From Streptomyces capitiformicae (GTDB lineage Bacteria; Actinomycetota; Actinomycetes; Streptomycetales; Streptomycetaceae), in NCBI RefSeq assembly GCF_002214185.1, contig NZ_CP022161.1, positions 4,153,767 through 4,217,766 of the forward strand: a stretch of 64,000 bases of DNA, in the 5' to 3' direction. Shown here one piece after another: positions 51,068 through 59,097 of this stretch. The notes beneath the pieces are model-generated. The model saw only the letters and a list, made by a program, of their open reading frames with translations, made no database searches and was not told where the DNA came from. The position numbers and the translations under genes are program-made. Each line of letters begins with the position of its first letter. Within the stretch, counting starts at the first letter, position 1.

Positions 51068-51541
51068 CTATGTGGCGCCGCCGGACCTGAACGTCCGTCT
51101 GTACGCCGTCGGTGTCACCCCCAGCGCCCCCTGCAAGTGCTGGCGCATTGACTGGGCCGTGCCGAAGCCCGCGTCGTGGGCGATCTGGTCCATGGAGAGG
51201 TCGGAGGATTCGAGGAGGTGACGGGCTCGTTCGACGCGTTGCCGGGTGAGCCCTTGACCGGGGCTGATGCCGACCTCTTCGCGGAAGCGGCGGGTGAAGG
51301 TGCGGACGGACCTGGACTCCTGTGCGGCCATGTCGCGGAGCTGGATCGGTTCGTGGAGGCGGCCCAGCGCCCAGGCGCGGGCGGCGGTCGTCGTCGCCGT
51401 CTGCGGCTCGGGCAGCGGCCGTTGGATGTACTGGGCCTGCCCGCCGTCCCGGTGCGGCGGCACCACCGTACGGCGGGCCACGTCGTTGGCGACCGCCGTC
51501 CCGTGGTCGCGTCGCAGGAGATGCAGGCATAGGTCGCTTCC
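51068..51541 (-). pseudogene. truncated AraC/GlxA-type regulator
   Basis: The C-terminal 157 residues of a GlxA/FtrA-type regulator remain: end of the DJ-1/PfpI-like domain (SDLCLHLLRRDHGTAVANDV, VVPPHRDGGQAQYI) and the complete AraC double HTH (MAAQESRSVRTFTRRFREEV, LLESSDLSMDQIAHDAGFG). The first 150 or so residues, including the PfpI nucleophile region, are missing. At about 51541 the frame runs into unrelated DNA next to a recombinase remnant, so an insertion or deletion broke the gene. Confidence 0.8.
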
Positions 51542-51747
51542 GGGGACGACGGCCGGGGTCCAGTGCGTCAGCGACGACAAGGGGGCGCGGGACGGGCACG
51601 ACCCCAGGACCGGCGGCCCGCTCGTTCTGGAGCAGACAATCAAGGCCATGAAGGCGGCCGGGTTCGAGATCGCCGCCAGAGGGCAGGGCCGTGGGCACGA
51701 TGCTTGTCCGTGCCTTGGCGGCCTGACCGCGCGGCTGTGTGCCTGTC

Positions 51748-52080
51748 TCAGGAGATCCCGGCCTTCTGGCAGACGGAGCGAACCGTCATGGCGCTCCACT
51801 TCGCGGCTCTGCGCGGGGGAAGGCCCTCAGTGTCGAGTTGCGCCCCGATGGCCCGGTAGCTCATCCCCTCCGCCCTCAGTTCGAGTATGCGGGCCTGTGC
51901 GGCCTGCTCCGTGGGGTTGGGTGCCGCGTCGCGCTCTCGCCCCTCTCCGTCCCCGTGGAAGCCGTAGGCGTAGGCATCGAGGGCCTTCCGTCCGGATGCT
52001 GCCTTGGCCGTACGCCCGTCCCGGAGACGCTTGACGAGCCGGTCGTCAGCCGAGTCACCCCGCCGAACCGGGAACTCCCC
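51748..52080 (-). pseudogene. serine recombinase remnant (C-terminal part)
   Basis: Reading the minus strand, an open frame with no start of its own gives RTAKAASGRKALDAYAYGFH, then EQAAQARILELRAEGMSYRA, IGAQLDTEGLPPRRAAKWSA, MTVRSVCQKAGIS and TGA at 51748-51750. This is the recombinase DNA-binding end of a serine resolvase/integrase. The catalytic domain is absent; the frame upstream overlaps the 3' end of the XRE gene. It marks the site of a decayed integrative element. Confidence 0.7.
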
Positions 52081-52087
52081 CGGTAGT

Positions 52088-53257
52088 TCAGAAGGGCACG
52101 CCCGCTCGCTTGGCGAGGCGGGTCAAGCGGGGGTTGCTCCGGCGGTGCAGCGACGTGAGCACGCGCATCAGCTCCTGTGACGTGGGGTGGACGCGGGCCA
52201 TTTCGGGCGCGACGCCCCACGCCTCTTCGAGCGATTCGAGGGCGGCGTCACGGTTACCCAGGGCGAGGTGCGACCGGCTGAGGTTCATGTGCAGGGGACC
52301 GATGCGGGTGGCCGGGAGGTCCGTGCCGCCCCGGATCAGGTCGTCGGCGGTGTCCAACGCGGTGCGGTGCTGGTCCATGTCGGAATACGTCGAGATGACG
52401 TGCGTCGCGGTCTGGTCGGGCCCGAAGTGAATGCCATGCTCGTCGGCGTCCTCGCCGTACTCCTCGGCCGTGCGCCACGCGGCCTCGATGTGCTGCCGGG
52501 CGGTGGCCTTGTCCTTCAGCCGACCGGCCAGCGTCAGGCCGCGAAGGTGCAGGATGCCCAGGCCGAACGCGCGGTCGCGGCCGTGCAAGGTCGTCTCGGC
52601 CTCCACAATCGCGCGGTCCACGATGGCCAGACCACCCGCGAAGTCCCCGGAGTTGAGGAAGGTTCCGGCCTCGTCCCGAGCGGCCACCGTGGCGGCAATC
52701 GGGTTCGCCCTCTCGGCGGCCAGCCGCTGTTTCATGACGGCCAGCTCGGCGAGGTGCATCCAGCGGTGTCGGGCGGCCAGCCAGTACACGACCGAGTACG
52801 TGTCGGCGACGCGCGTCCAGGCGTCGGGCGACTGGGCGGCGTGGGCGAAGTTGGTCGTCCGGGTCAACACGCCCGGGGTCTTCTGCAACACCGCCGACAG
52901 CTCGGTCCGGTAGCGGTGTTCGTTCAGCTCGGCCAGCTCGCGCGGCAGGTCCTCGGGGTGAGGCGGAGGGCCGTCGGGGATGTCGAACCGACGAATGGCG
53001 AAGTTCAACGCGGTCAGGCTGTTCTCGTCGGCACCCTCGACCGGGGCCGTACCGAGCAGCTCGTCAAGGGTCATCCGCATGGCTTGTGCGAGGGCTGCGG
53101 CGATGCCCTGCGTGAGTGCGCGGTCGCCCACCTCGATCTTGCTGAGCAGCGAGACCGACACACCCGCCCGCCGGGCAAGGGCGACCTGGCTCAGGCCACG
53201 CGCCTTACGACAGACGGCCACGTTCGCACCGGGTCCGGGAATCTTGGTCGCGCTCAT
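52088..53257 (-). CDS. XRE-family regulator with TPR-like C-terminus
   Basis: A 389-residue regulator: XRE HTH (NVAVCRKARGLSQVALARRA, VSVSLLSKIEVGDRALTQ, about 10-60) followed by a 300-residue TPR-like helical domain (FAGGLAIVDRAIVEAETTLH, HRTALDTADDLIRGGTDLP). This type is frequent on Streptomyces plasmids and integrative elements. ATG at 53257 follows GGGGAAGACG. It ends beside the recombinase remnant. Third-position GC is lower than in core genes. Confidence 0.85.
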   Translation of the reverse strand: MSATKIPGPGANVAVCRKARGLSQVALARRAGVSVSLLSKIEVGDRALTQGIAAALAQAMRMTLDELLGTAPVEGADENSLTALNFAIRRFDIPDGPPPHPEDLPRELAELNEHRYRTELSAVLQKTPGVLTRTTNFAHAAQSPDAWTRVADTYSVVYWLAARHRWMHLAELAVMKQRLAAERANPIAATVAARDEAGTFLNSGDFAGGLAIVDRAIVEAETTLHGRDRAFGLGILHLRGLTLAGRLKDKATARQHIEAAWRTAEEYGEDADEHGIHFGPDQTATHVISTYSDMDQHRTALDTADDLIRGGTDLPATRIGPLHMNLSRSHLALGNRDAALESLEEAWGVAPEMARVHPTSQELMRVLTSLHRRSNPRLTRLAKRAGVPF

Positions 53258-53412
53258 ACCTGTGCGTCTTCCCCGCTCGACTTCCGTTACGTCCCATCGT
53301 CCCACCGTGACCAGTCGCGCGCCCTGGTGTTGTGCAAGAGGTGTGCAAGTTCGGCTTGCCCGGCGGCAGTTCTCTTGGGTGACACACGTATGCCCAGGTG
53401 GGACGAGGGGTC

Positions 53413-53649
53413 ATGGCACAGACAGAAAAGCCACCAACGATGCTGAGTCACGGCGACCTGCCTTACCCGGCGGGGACGCTCGTTGAAGACACGCTCTCGA
53501 AGCGCACGGGCGAGCTTCACGGCGTGATCGAGGAACGCACCAAGGAGGGCAACAAGCTCATCAGCCAGACGGCGTTCCTGCGGCCGGAGGGCGGTGGCAC
53601 GGAATGGGACGTCCCTTTGAAGCACGTCCGGCCCGTCGAGAACCCTTAA
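53413..53649 (+). CDS. small hypothetical protein of mobile-element type
   Basis: A 78-residue protein (MAQTEKPPTMLSHGDLPYPA at the start, FLRPEGGGTEWDVPLKHVRP at the end) after GAGGGG. Divergent from the XRE gene. Similar small acidic proteins occur beside XRE regulators in Streptomyces mobile elements; function unknown. Confidence 0.65.
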   Translation: MAQTEKPPTMLSHGDLPYPAGTLVEDTLSKRTGELHGVIEERTKEGNKLISQTAFLRPEGGGTEWDVPLKHVRPVENP

Positions 53650-53849
53650 GCGTTCTCACGAAGCGCGCGGCCCTCGTCACCCCGGGCGACGTGATCGGCT
53701 ACGAGGGCGAGTGGCGCACCGTCAAGGAGGCGACCACCGCACGCGGTCGGATGGGCGGGTTAGCCGTCGTGGTCACCTGGGAGGAAGGCGGTTCGGCGCG
53801 CTTCCCAGCCGGGGACGAACTCCTCCTCGGAGAGCCGGATTCCGCCTGA
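53604..53849 (+). CDS. small hypothetical protein
   Basis: An 81-residue frame overlapping the previous gene by 46 bp. The core VTPGDVIGYEGEWRTVKEAT, GGLAVVVTWEEGGSARFPAG looks like a small beta-barrel. The only usable in-frame start is ATG 53604; the first 18 residues may not be native. Function unknown; ends before a strong terminator. Confidence 0.55.
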   Translation: MGRPFEARPARREPLSVLTKRAALVTPGDVIGYEGEWRTVKEATTARGRMGGLAVVVTWEEGGSARFPAGDELLLGEPDSA

Positions 53850-53857
53850 CCGGCACT

Positions 53858-53892
53858 TGAGCCCCACCCCAACTCAACCGGGGTGGGGCTCA
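53858..53892. terminator. 12-bp hairpin terminator
   Basis: TGAGCCCCACCC (53858-53869) pairs with GGGTGGGGCTCA (53881-53892), right after the small gene's stop. Confidence 0.85.
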
Positions 53893-54243
53893 GTTGTGCC
53901 CTGGCACATTGCTTATCGGTCTGCGCTACCATCGTGCGCAGAGGGCCGCCCTGCGGCCCCTCGCACCTGGGCGCTGACACTCGGTGTCGGACCAGGACGC
54001 TGCCCCGTTAGAGCTCGGGGCCCCCTTTTCAAGTCCGACAGGGGGCCTGACGCACAAGCTCGAAGACGGGGCCGCAGACAAGGAAGGTTGTTGCACGACC
54101 CGGGCTGACGAACAGCCCACCCGAGAACATTTGCGTGTTCGTGCGTCAAGCGCGGGTGTCTCGGTCCGAACCGTAGGGTTCGGATCGAGGCTGCCTGCGC
54201 GCAGACCACCGATCCGACCCATGACAGGGAAGGTTAAGGATCG
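53893..54243. other. 351-bp region, structured, no supported gene
   Basis: A frame from GTG 53984 has atypical codons, including TTA, and no homology, so it is not called. Small hairpins: GACACTCGGTGTC near 53978-53990 and TCCGAACC-GTAG-GGTTCGGA (54165-54184). GGGAAGGTTAAGGAT near 54228-54242 is the ribosome site of the next gene. Confidence 0.5.
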
Positions 54244-54492
54244 GTGGACGGCACTGCCATCCTCTTCATTCTCGCCATCGCCATCGCTGGCGTGGCGGCC
54301 ATCTTCCTCTTCGCCTTGAAGGGGTTGTTGGACCAACTCCCGGACGTCTTCGACTCCGCCGGACGCGCACGCGATGCGTGGGATCGGCTGACCAAGAAGA
54401 ACGACCAGGCTCCCCAGCCCGACCCGACCGAGGAACAGCCGCCCCCGGCGGTCTCCCCGGCCATCAGCGAGGAGCCGCCTGCCGCCGCATAG
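54244..54492 (+). CDS. small single-pass membrane protein
   Basis: An 82-residue protein: a transmembrane helix in residues 4-30 (AILFILAIAIAGVAAIFLFA), a short charged helix (DSAGRARDAWDRLTKKNDQA), and a proline-rich tail ending PPAAA. GTG start after AAGGAT. Typical of small plasmid/element membrane proteins; function unknown. Confidence 0.6.
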   Translation: MDGTAILFILAIAIAGVAAIFLFALKGLLDQLPDVFDSAGRARDAWDRLTKKNDQAPQPDPTEEQPPPAVSPAISEEPPAAA

Positions 54493-54741
54493 GTCGTCCC
54501 GCCCTTCCGTAGGTGAGCGTACGAGACCCCGTCCCGGGGCACCAGGCCCGGCAGGTACACGAGAGGCCACGGGAGATACAGCCCGTGGCCTCGTGCTTCG
54601 TGACCGGATGACTCAGCCGGCCACGGCCACTCGGAACCGGATCGGAGCCAGAGCGGCACCCTCGGAAAGAGGTGCGGGGGCGCCTGGAGCGCAACCGTTT
54701 CGGCGTGGGCACACTCCCTGTAGACGGGAGGGGTGCTGGTG

Positions 54742-55290
54742 ATGTTCATGGCAACGGCTGGGGTGGCGGGCGAGGGCGCGACCCGCAAGAGCGCCGAGCC
54801 GGCGGCGGTCTCCATGGCCGTACTGGGCGTGGAGGGCGCGCTGCTGTGCGCCGCGCTCTGCCTGGTGGCGCTGAACCTGCCCTCGGGGCCCGTCGGCGGC
54901 GAGGTCTTCTCGATCTTCGCGCTCAGCCCGCTGCTGTTCCTGCTCGTCCTGTTCGCGGCCGCCCTACTGACCACGGCGTACGTCCTCCCGGCCATGGTCC
55001 TCGCCCACTGGACCGCACGGCAGCTGACCGGCCGTGTCGCCTGGTGGTGGATCCCGCCCGCCTGCACCCTGTGGGTGCTCCCGGCCCTGGCCGTCCCGTC
55101 CTGGCAACTCGCGGCCTTCGCCGTCTACGCCGTCGCCCTGCCCCCGGCCCTCGCCGCGCACTTCACCGTCGTACGCGCCGACGCGGGCCGCCCGGTCCAG
55201 CCCTGCGCGGCGATCCTGACGTGGGGGGCGGTGGCCGTGGTGGGTGTGCTGGTGGTGGGTGTGCTGGTGGGGGGTGTGAACAGATGGTGA
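54742..55290 (+). CDS. hypothetical integral membrane protein
   Basis: A 182-residue protein with four to five hydrophobic helices (VEGALLCAALCLVALNL, LSPLLFLLVLFAAALLTTAY, PPACTLWVLPALAVPS, LTWGAVAVVGVLVVGVLVGG). ATG at 54742 suits the GGGAGG ribosome site; GTG 54733 is too close. The last helix is made of GTGGTGGGTGTGCTG repeated in tandem, another gene-end repeat. Function unknown. Confidence 0.65.
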   Translation: MFMATAGVAGEGATRKSAEPAAVSMAVLGVEGALLCAALCLVALNLPSGPVGGEVFSIFALSPLLFLLVLFAAALLTTAYVLPAMVLAHWTARQLTGRVAWWWIPPACTLWVLPALAVPSWQLAAFAVYAVALPPALAAHFTVVRADAGRPVQPCAAILTWGAVAVVGVLVVGVLVGGVNRW

Positions 55291-55582
55291 TTGACGGTAG
55301 TTGAGTGTGTTCTGGGGCGAATGAGTGAGTCTCCGGGCGTGGCAGGCGCACATCCCCCCCGGGTGGGGAACGGGAGTTCTTGCATCGAATGTGTGACCTT
55401 TGCCGGTGGTGGTCGTTGGGTGTGGTGACGGATTTCTGCCAAAAGCCGATACAGCGGACTCACCCACTACCAGATCCTCGACACCATCCAGGACCTGCTG
55501 AACTGCTGGACCGGCACCTGCGCCACCTGCCACCGCCCCCTGCCCAGAACATCCACCACCAGCCAGAACCCAAGAGCACTAG
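55291..55582. other. intergenic region with possible transposase fragment
   Basis: At 55443-55570 the plus strand reads SAKSRYSGLTHYQILDTIQD, LLNCWTGTCATCHRPLP, open but without start, possibly the 3' remnant of another transposase. It runs up to the CTAG at the IS end. Confidence in the identity is low. Confidence 0.35.
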
Positions 55583-55948
55583 GGCGTGTTTCAAAAGTGC
55601 TGGTCACAGCCACTCGTTGATGGCTGCGACCAGCACGGTCGCCTCGTAGCGGACGGCGAGTTTGTCGTACCGCGTCGCCACCGCGCGGTGGCGCTTGAGG
55701 CGGTTGATTCCGCACTCCACCGCGTGGCGCTCGTTGTAATCGGCCGCGTCGAACTTCACCGGCCGGCCACCGCAGGAACCGCGCTTCTTGCGGTTGGCGA
55801 TCTGGTCGCGTTTCTCCGGGATCGTGCAGCGGATACCGCGCTTGCGCAGGTAGGCGCGGTTCGCACGGGAGCCGTACGCCTTGTCGGCGCGAACCTTGTC
55901 CGGTCGGGTCCGCGGACGGCCTGGCCCGAGCCGGGGCACGCGGATACG
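55583..55948 (-). mobile_element. IS5-family insertion sequence remnant (right end)
   Basis: The right end is GGCGTGTTTCAAAAGTGC from 55583, preceded by CTAG. On the minus strand the last 114 transposase residues are present: [80 protein letters not shown]. This includes the C-terminal catalytic Glu region of the DDE domain. The left end and the first two catalytic Asp are missing. Confidence 0.8.
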
Positions 55949-56551
55949 GAGCAGCAGGGGATGGCCCGGCCGGCCGAGGTCGCCGCTGACGGCCAGGGTG
56001 AGCCAGGCTGCCCAGGCCGAGCCGAGGATGTGCCCGGCGGGGTGCAGGGTCAGCCGGGTGCCCGCGGCGATGTCGGTCGGCGTGCAGGTGGGCACAGGGT
56101 CGAGGAGCTTCAGGGTGCGGTCCACGTCCGAGTCGTCGTACAGCGGCCGGGCAGGCCGGTGTTTGGACCAGCCGTGCTCGTTGGCGTGCTGGGCCGTCTC
56201 CATCTGCAGCTTCGCGCTGTCCCGCAGCACGATCTCCATGAGCCGGGCGGTGAACTCGGTGGTCACGATCCGTCCCCTGAAGCCGTGCCGCACCAGTCGG
56301 GGCAGGTATCCGCAGTGGTCCAGGTGAGCGTGGGTGACCACCACCGCCTCGATGTCCGCGGCGTCGCAGGGCAGGCCGCGCCAGTTGCGCCTGCGCAGAT
56401 CGGCAAGGCCCTGGAAGAGCCCGCAGTCGATCAGAACGCGTGCGTATTCGCTCTCCACGAGGAACTTGCTGCCGGTGACCGTCCCGACACCGCCCACGGA
56501 CGTCAGCAGCGCGGGCCGGGAAGGCGAGGGATGCAGTGCCTCAGTGGTCAT
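55604..56551 (-). pseudogene. metallo-beta-lactamase-fold gene fused in frame to transposase end
   Basis: A single open frame of 315 residues. The first 200 ([20 protein letters not shown] onward) are an MBL-fold RNase J/CPSF-like protein with [19 protein letters not shown] and [12 protein letters not shown], stopping after [14 protein letters not shown], where the metal-binding and beta-CASP parts should follow. From about 55948 it continues as the IS5-type transposase C-terminus. A deletion removed the rest of both genes and kept frame. Probably non-functional as a nuclease. ATG at 56551; the GGCCGATCGGCC motif lies just upstream. Confidence 0.8.
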
Positions 56552-56860
56552 GGCGCGGGTCTCCTCCGGGATGCGGCCGATCGGCCCTGGCGGCTTCGTG
56601 GCAGAAGCGGTGGGAAAGACTCGGGACGGACGCGGCAAGGCCGTTCTGGGCCGCGCACCGCGCAATCGAGATCCGCGAGAAGCGGGTGGCCTTCCGCCCT
56701 GTCATGCTGTCGCCTTGTCGATCACGTCGTACGCCGCTGCGCCCCCGATGCCGGACGACTCCGGCCCTCGACGAGGTCGACGAGGACGTCGGCGGCTTCC
56801 GCGACGTGTGTGGACGGCCTCGTGCCCAGCGTGGTGTCGAGGACAGGGCGGCTGGTCCCC
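56552..56860. other. 309-bp region upstream of the MBL fusion
   Basis: Contains the GCGGCCGATCGGCCCT site (56573-56588) and CGGAGGAGACC ribosome site for the MBL gene on the minus strand. A minus-strand frame (ending near 56722) reads THVAEAADVLVDLVEGRSRP but has no start; possibly the end of a lost gene. Confidence 0.45.
56571..56588. promoter_or_regulatory. GGCCGATCGGCC motif, candidate dormancy/redox regulator site
   Basis: On the minus strand AGGGCCGATCGGCCGCAT lies about 20 bp before the MBL gene start. It matches AGGGCCGTTCGGCCCCAT before cydA at 16 of 18 positions. Confidence 0.55.
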
Positions 56861-57061
56861 TCAACTGTGGACTGACGTGCGTCGGTCGGTCGGCTCAGGT
56901 CGGTGCGGTGCGTAGGTCGACGGCGGCCTGTGCGCACGACGGCGCAGCAGGCGGACGGCGAGCGCATCAAAGCTCGCCGTGAGAACCATCGTCACGGCTG
57001 TCGCCGCGACCAGCAGAACCGCAAACCGCTCCCAGAACTCCGGCGTGAGACTCGTACCCAC
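56861..57061 (-). CDS. small membrane protein
   Basis: A 66-residue protein starting VGTSLTPEFWERFAVLLVAA (GTG at 57061; GTG 57070 is three codons earlier), with one transmembrane helix (FAVLLVAATAVTMVLTASFD, about 12-32) and a basic, hydrophilic tail (RLLRRRAHRPPSTYAPHRPE). GGGGGAGTGAGGG is upstream. It lies in the stress cluster; function unknown. Confidence 0.6.
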   Translation of the reverse strand: MGTSLTPEFWERFAVLLVAATAVTMVLTASFDALAVRLLRRRAHRPPSTYAPHRPEPTDRRTSVHS

Positions 57062-57440
57062 TGCCCTCACTCCCCCTTCGTGTCGGCGTCCTTCTCCTTA
57101 CTTCCAGCCAACTCCCGTACAGGTGACGGCACATGAGCCGTCCGGTCCGAAACAGAGGCCTGGAACGGCCCTTGCGCGGGCCGGCACGGCCTGGTCCGAC
57201 CTGCCCACGGTGTGGAGGAACGGCGCAGGGCTACTTTCCCTCCCTCCCCTGGTCGTGCCTCCAGCCTGCGGGGACACGGCAGCCAGCCATGCCATGGGTC
57301 AAAAGGCCCCGCTACGGGTCCGCGCGGTCTTGGCTGCGGGGGCGCTCGGCCCGTGTGGCAAGGACCTGGAGGACCTGTCACCGCCCTGCGCCGGCGCGCA
57401 GTCTGGGCATGCAAAGGGAGCATCGGGGAGGGGAGAGATC
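57062..57440. promoter_or_regulatory. promoter region of the ugpC-like gene
   Basis: No gene seen. GGGGGCGCTCGGCCCGTGT (57337-57355) is a weaker copy of the cluster's shared motif. GGGGAGAGATC is the ribosome site before ATG 57441. Confidence 0.45.
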
Positions 57441-58541
57441 ATGGCGACCGTCATTTTCGACAAGGCCACACGGAGATTCCCGGGGATGGACCACCCAGCC
57501 GTCGACGCGTTCGATCTGGAGATCGCCGACGGCGAGTTCATGGTGCTGGTGGGACCCTCCGGCTGCGGGAAGTCCACGGCGTTGCGCATGCTCGCCGGGC
57601 TGGAGGACGTCGACTCCGGTGCCATCCGCATCGGCGACCGGGACGTGACCCACCTGCCGCCCAAGGACCGCGACATCGCGATGGTGTTCCAGAACTACGC
57701 TCTCTACCCGCACATGACGACGGCGGACAACATGGGCTTCGCCCTGAAGATCGCCAAGAAGCACAAGGACGACATCCATCGCCGTGTCACGGAGGCTGCC
57801 GGCGTCCTCGGCCTCGGCGACTACCTGGACCGCAAGCCCAAGTCGCTCTCCGGCGGCCAGCGCCAGAGGGTTGCGATGGGGCGGGCCATCGTCCGCGAGC
57901 CACAGGTGTTCCTCATGGACGAGCCGCTGTCCAACCTGGACGCCAAGCTGCGCGTACAGACCCGGACGCAGATCGCCTCGCTGCAACGGCGACTCGGCAC
58001 GACGACGGTGTACGTCACCCACGACCAGGTGGAGGCCCTGACCATGGGCGACCGCGTGGCGGTTATGAAGGACGGCGTGCTGCAGCAGGTGGGGACGCCG
58101 AAGGAGGTCTTCCAGCGCCCCGCCAACGCCTTCGTGGGCGGTTTCATCGGCTCGCCCGCGATGAACCTCTTCCGCCTCCCCCTCACCACGGACGGTACCG
58201 AGCTGGGCGGCCTGATCGTGCCCGTGCCGCGGACCGCCCGTGAGGAGGACGCCACGGAGATCCTGCTGGGTGTACGGCCCGAGCAGTTCGAGATCCTCTC
58301 GCCCGAGGACCTGGAGACTCCGGCACTGGATCTCGTGGTCGACGCGGTCGAGGACACCGGTGCCGTCGCCTACGTCCACGCGACCGCCAAGGCCGGGCAG
58401 GAAGCCGTCCCGGTGGTAGTCCGCCTCCCCGGGCGGCCGGTTCACGGCAAGGGGGAGCAGCTGCGCGTCACCGTCCGTCCGGAGGCCGTCCACCTCTTCT
58501 CGGCCCGGACAGAGCTGCGGCTGCCGACCGACGGGAGCTGA
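57441..58541 (+). CDS. UgpC/MsiK-type ABC transporter ATP-binding protein
   Basis: A 366-residue ATPase of the sugar importer class: Walker A MVLVGPSGCGKSTALRMLAG, Q-loop IAMVFQNYALYPHMT, signature SLSGGQRQRVAMGRAI, Walker B VFLMDEPLSNLDAKLR, then the H-loop VYVTHDQVEALTMGDRVAVM. The C-terminal 120 residues form the TOBE/regulatory domain (LGVRPEQFEILSPEDLETP). MsiK serves several sugar importers in Streptomyces; no permease is adjacent here, so this may be a shared or second ATPase. Confidence 0.9.
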   Translation: MATVIFDKATRRFPGMDHPAVDAFDLEIADGEFMVLVGPSGCGKSTALRMLAGLEDVDSGAIRIGDRDVTHLPPKDRDIAMVFQNYALYPHMTTADNMGFALKIAKKHKDDIHRRVTEAAGVLGLGDYLDRKPKSLSGGQRQRVAMGRAIVREPQVFLMDEPLSNLDAKLRVQTRTQIASLQRRLGTTTVYVTHDQVEALTMGDRVAVMKDGVLQQVGTPKEVFQRPANAFVGGFIGSPAMNLFRLPLTTDGTELGGLIVPVPRTAREEDATEILLGVRPEQFEILSPEDLETPALDLVVDAVEDTGAVAYVHATAKAGQEAVPVVVRLPGRPVHGKGEQLRVTVRPEAVHLFSARTELRLPTDGS

Positions 58542-58847
58542 GGCGCCCCTGCCCACCGGTGGGGCCGGACGCCCCCCTGTCAGGCCTGGGCGGCCCGTGG
58601 TGATCCCGCGCCCGCCCGGCACAGGCTGCGTTGAGAAGCCTCAGGGCCGGACCCGGAGGGGAACGAGACCGACAGGAGCATGACCGCCGTCCTCGGCAGG
58701 AACGGGGACAGTCTCGACGCCCGCCAAGGCCGGCGCGTGACACCGCAGCTCTGGTCGGCAGCCCGGCCAGTGGTGGACATGCCTGCGGGGCCACAACTCC
58801 CACTGAACTGCTCACCATTGAGTCCGATCCACCCGGCAGAGAGGCGA
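58542..58847. other. intergenic region downstream of the ATPase gene
   Basis: About 300 bp; plus-strand frames (for instance from ATG 58680) have no homology or ribosome site. No feature seen apart from the terminator that follows. Confidence 0.5.
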
Positions 58848-58883
58848 AGGTGCGCGGCCGGTCCTGCCTCCGGCCGCGCACCT
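58848..58883. terminator. 14-bp perfect hairpin terminator
   Basis: AGGTGCGCGGCCGG (58848-58861) and CCGGCCGCGCACCT (58870-58883) with an 8-nt loop, placed after the stop of the Hsp20 fragment on the minus strand. Confidence 0.85.
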
Positions 58884-58911
58884 GTGGTGCGGCTTCAGCG
58901 CGCAATGGCGC

Positions 58912-59046
58912 TCAGATGTGCCGCACAGGGATGGTCCTGGTGCGCGCCTTCGCCTCCTGCACCGGGACCGTCGTGATCGGGACTCCTTCCTTGTACTCCG
59001 CCGTCGCCTCGTCTCTCCCCTGGCCGACGGATACCTGAACGGCCAT
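58912..59046 (-). pseudogene. Hsp20 small heat-shock protein, C-terminal fragment
   Basis: Minus-strand frame MAVQVSVGQGRDEATAEYKE, GVPITTVPVQEAKARTRTIP, VRHI, then TGA at 58912-58914. The YKEGV-x-TTVPV and KARTRTIPV pattern is the end of the alpha-crystallin domain plus the I-x-V tail. The rest of the domain is absent from the flanking 50 bp, so it is a remnant. Its intact terminator follows. Confidence 0.6.
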
Positions 59047-59097
59047 CGACGCAAAGCCGGCTTGCCGACCAGGCGGACCGCACCCGGTGGCCCGCCG

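Noticed and set aside
54165..54184. tRNA T-arm-like sequence (GGTTCGGATCGAG)
   Set aside because: It pairs as a simple 8-bp hairpin and no acceptor or anticodon arms fit around it; no tRNA or rRNA gene is seen anywhere in the window.
53984..54319. 111-codon frame with GTG start
   Set aside because: Atypical codons including TTA, overlaps hairpins and the start of the small membrane protein; no supporting signal.
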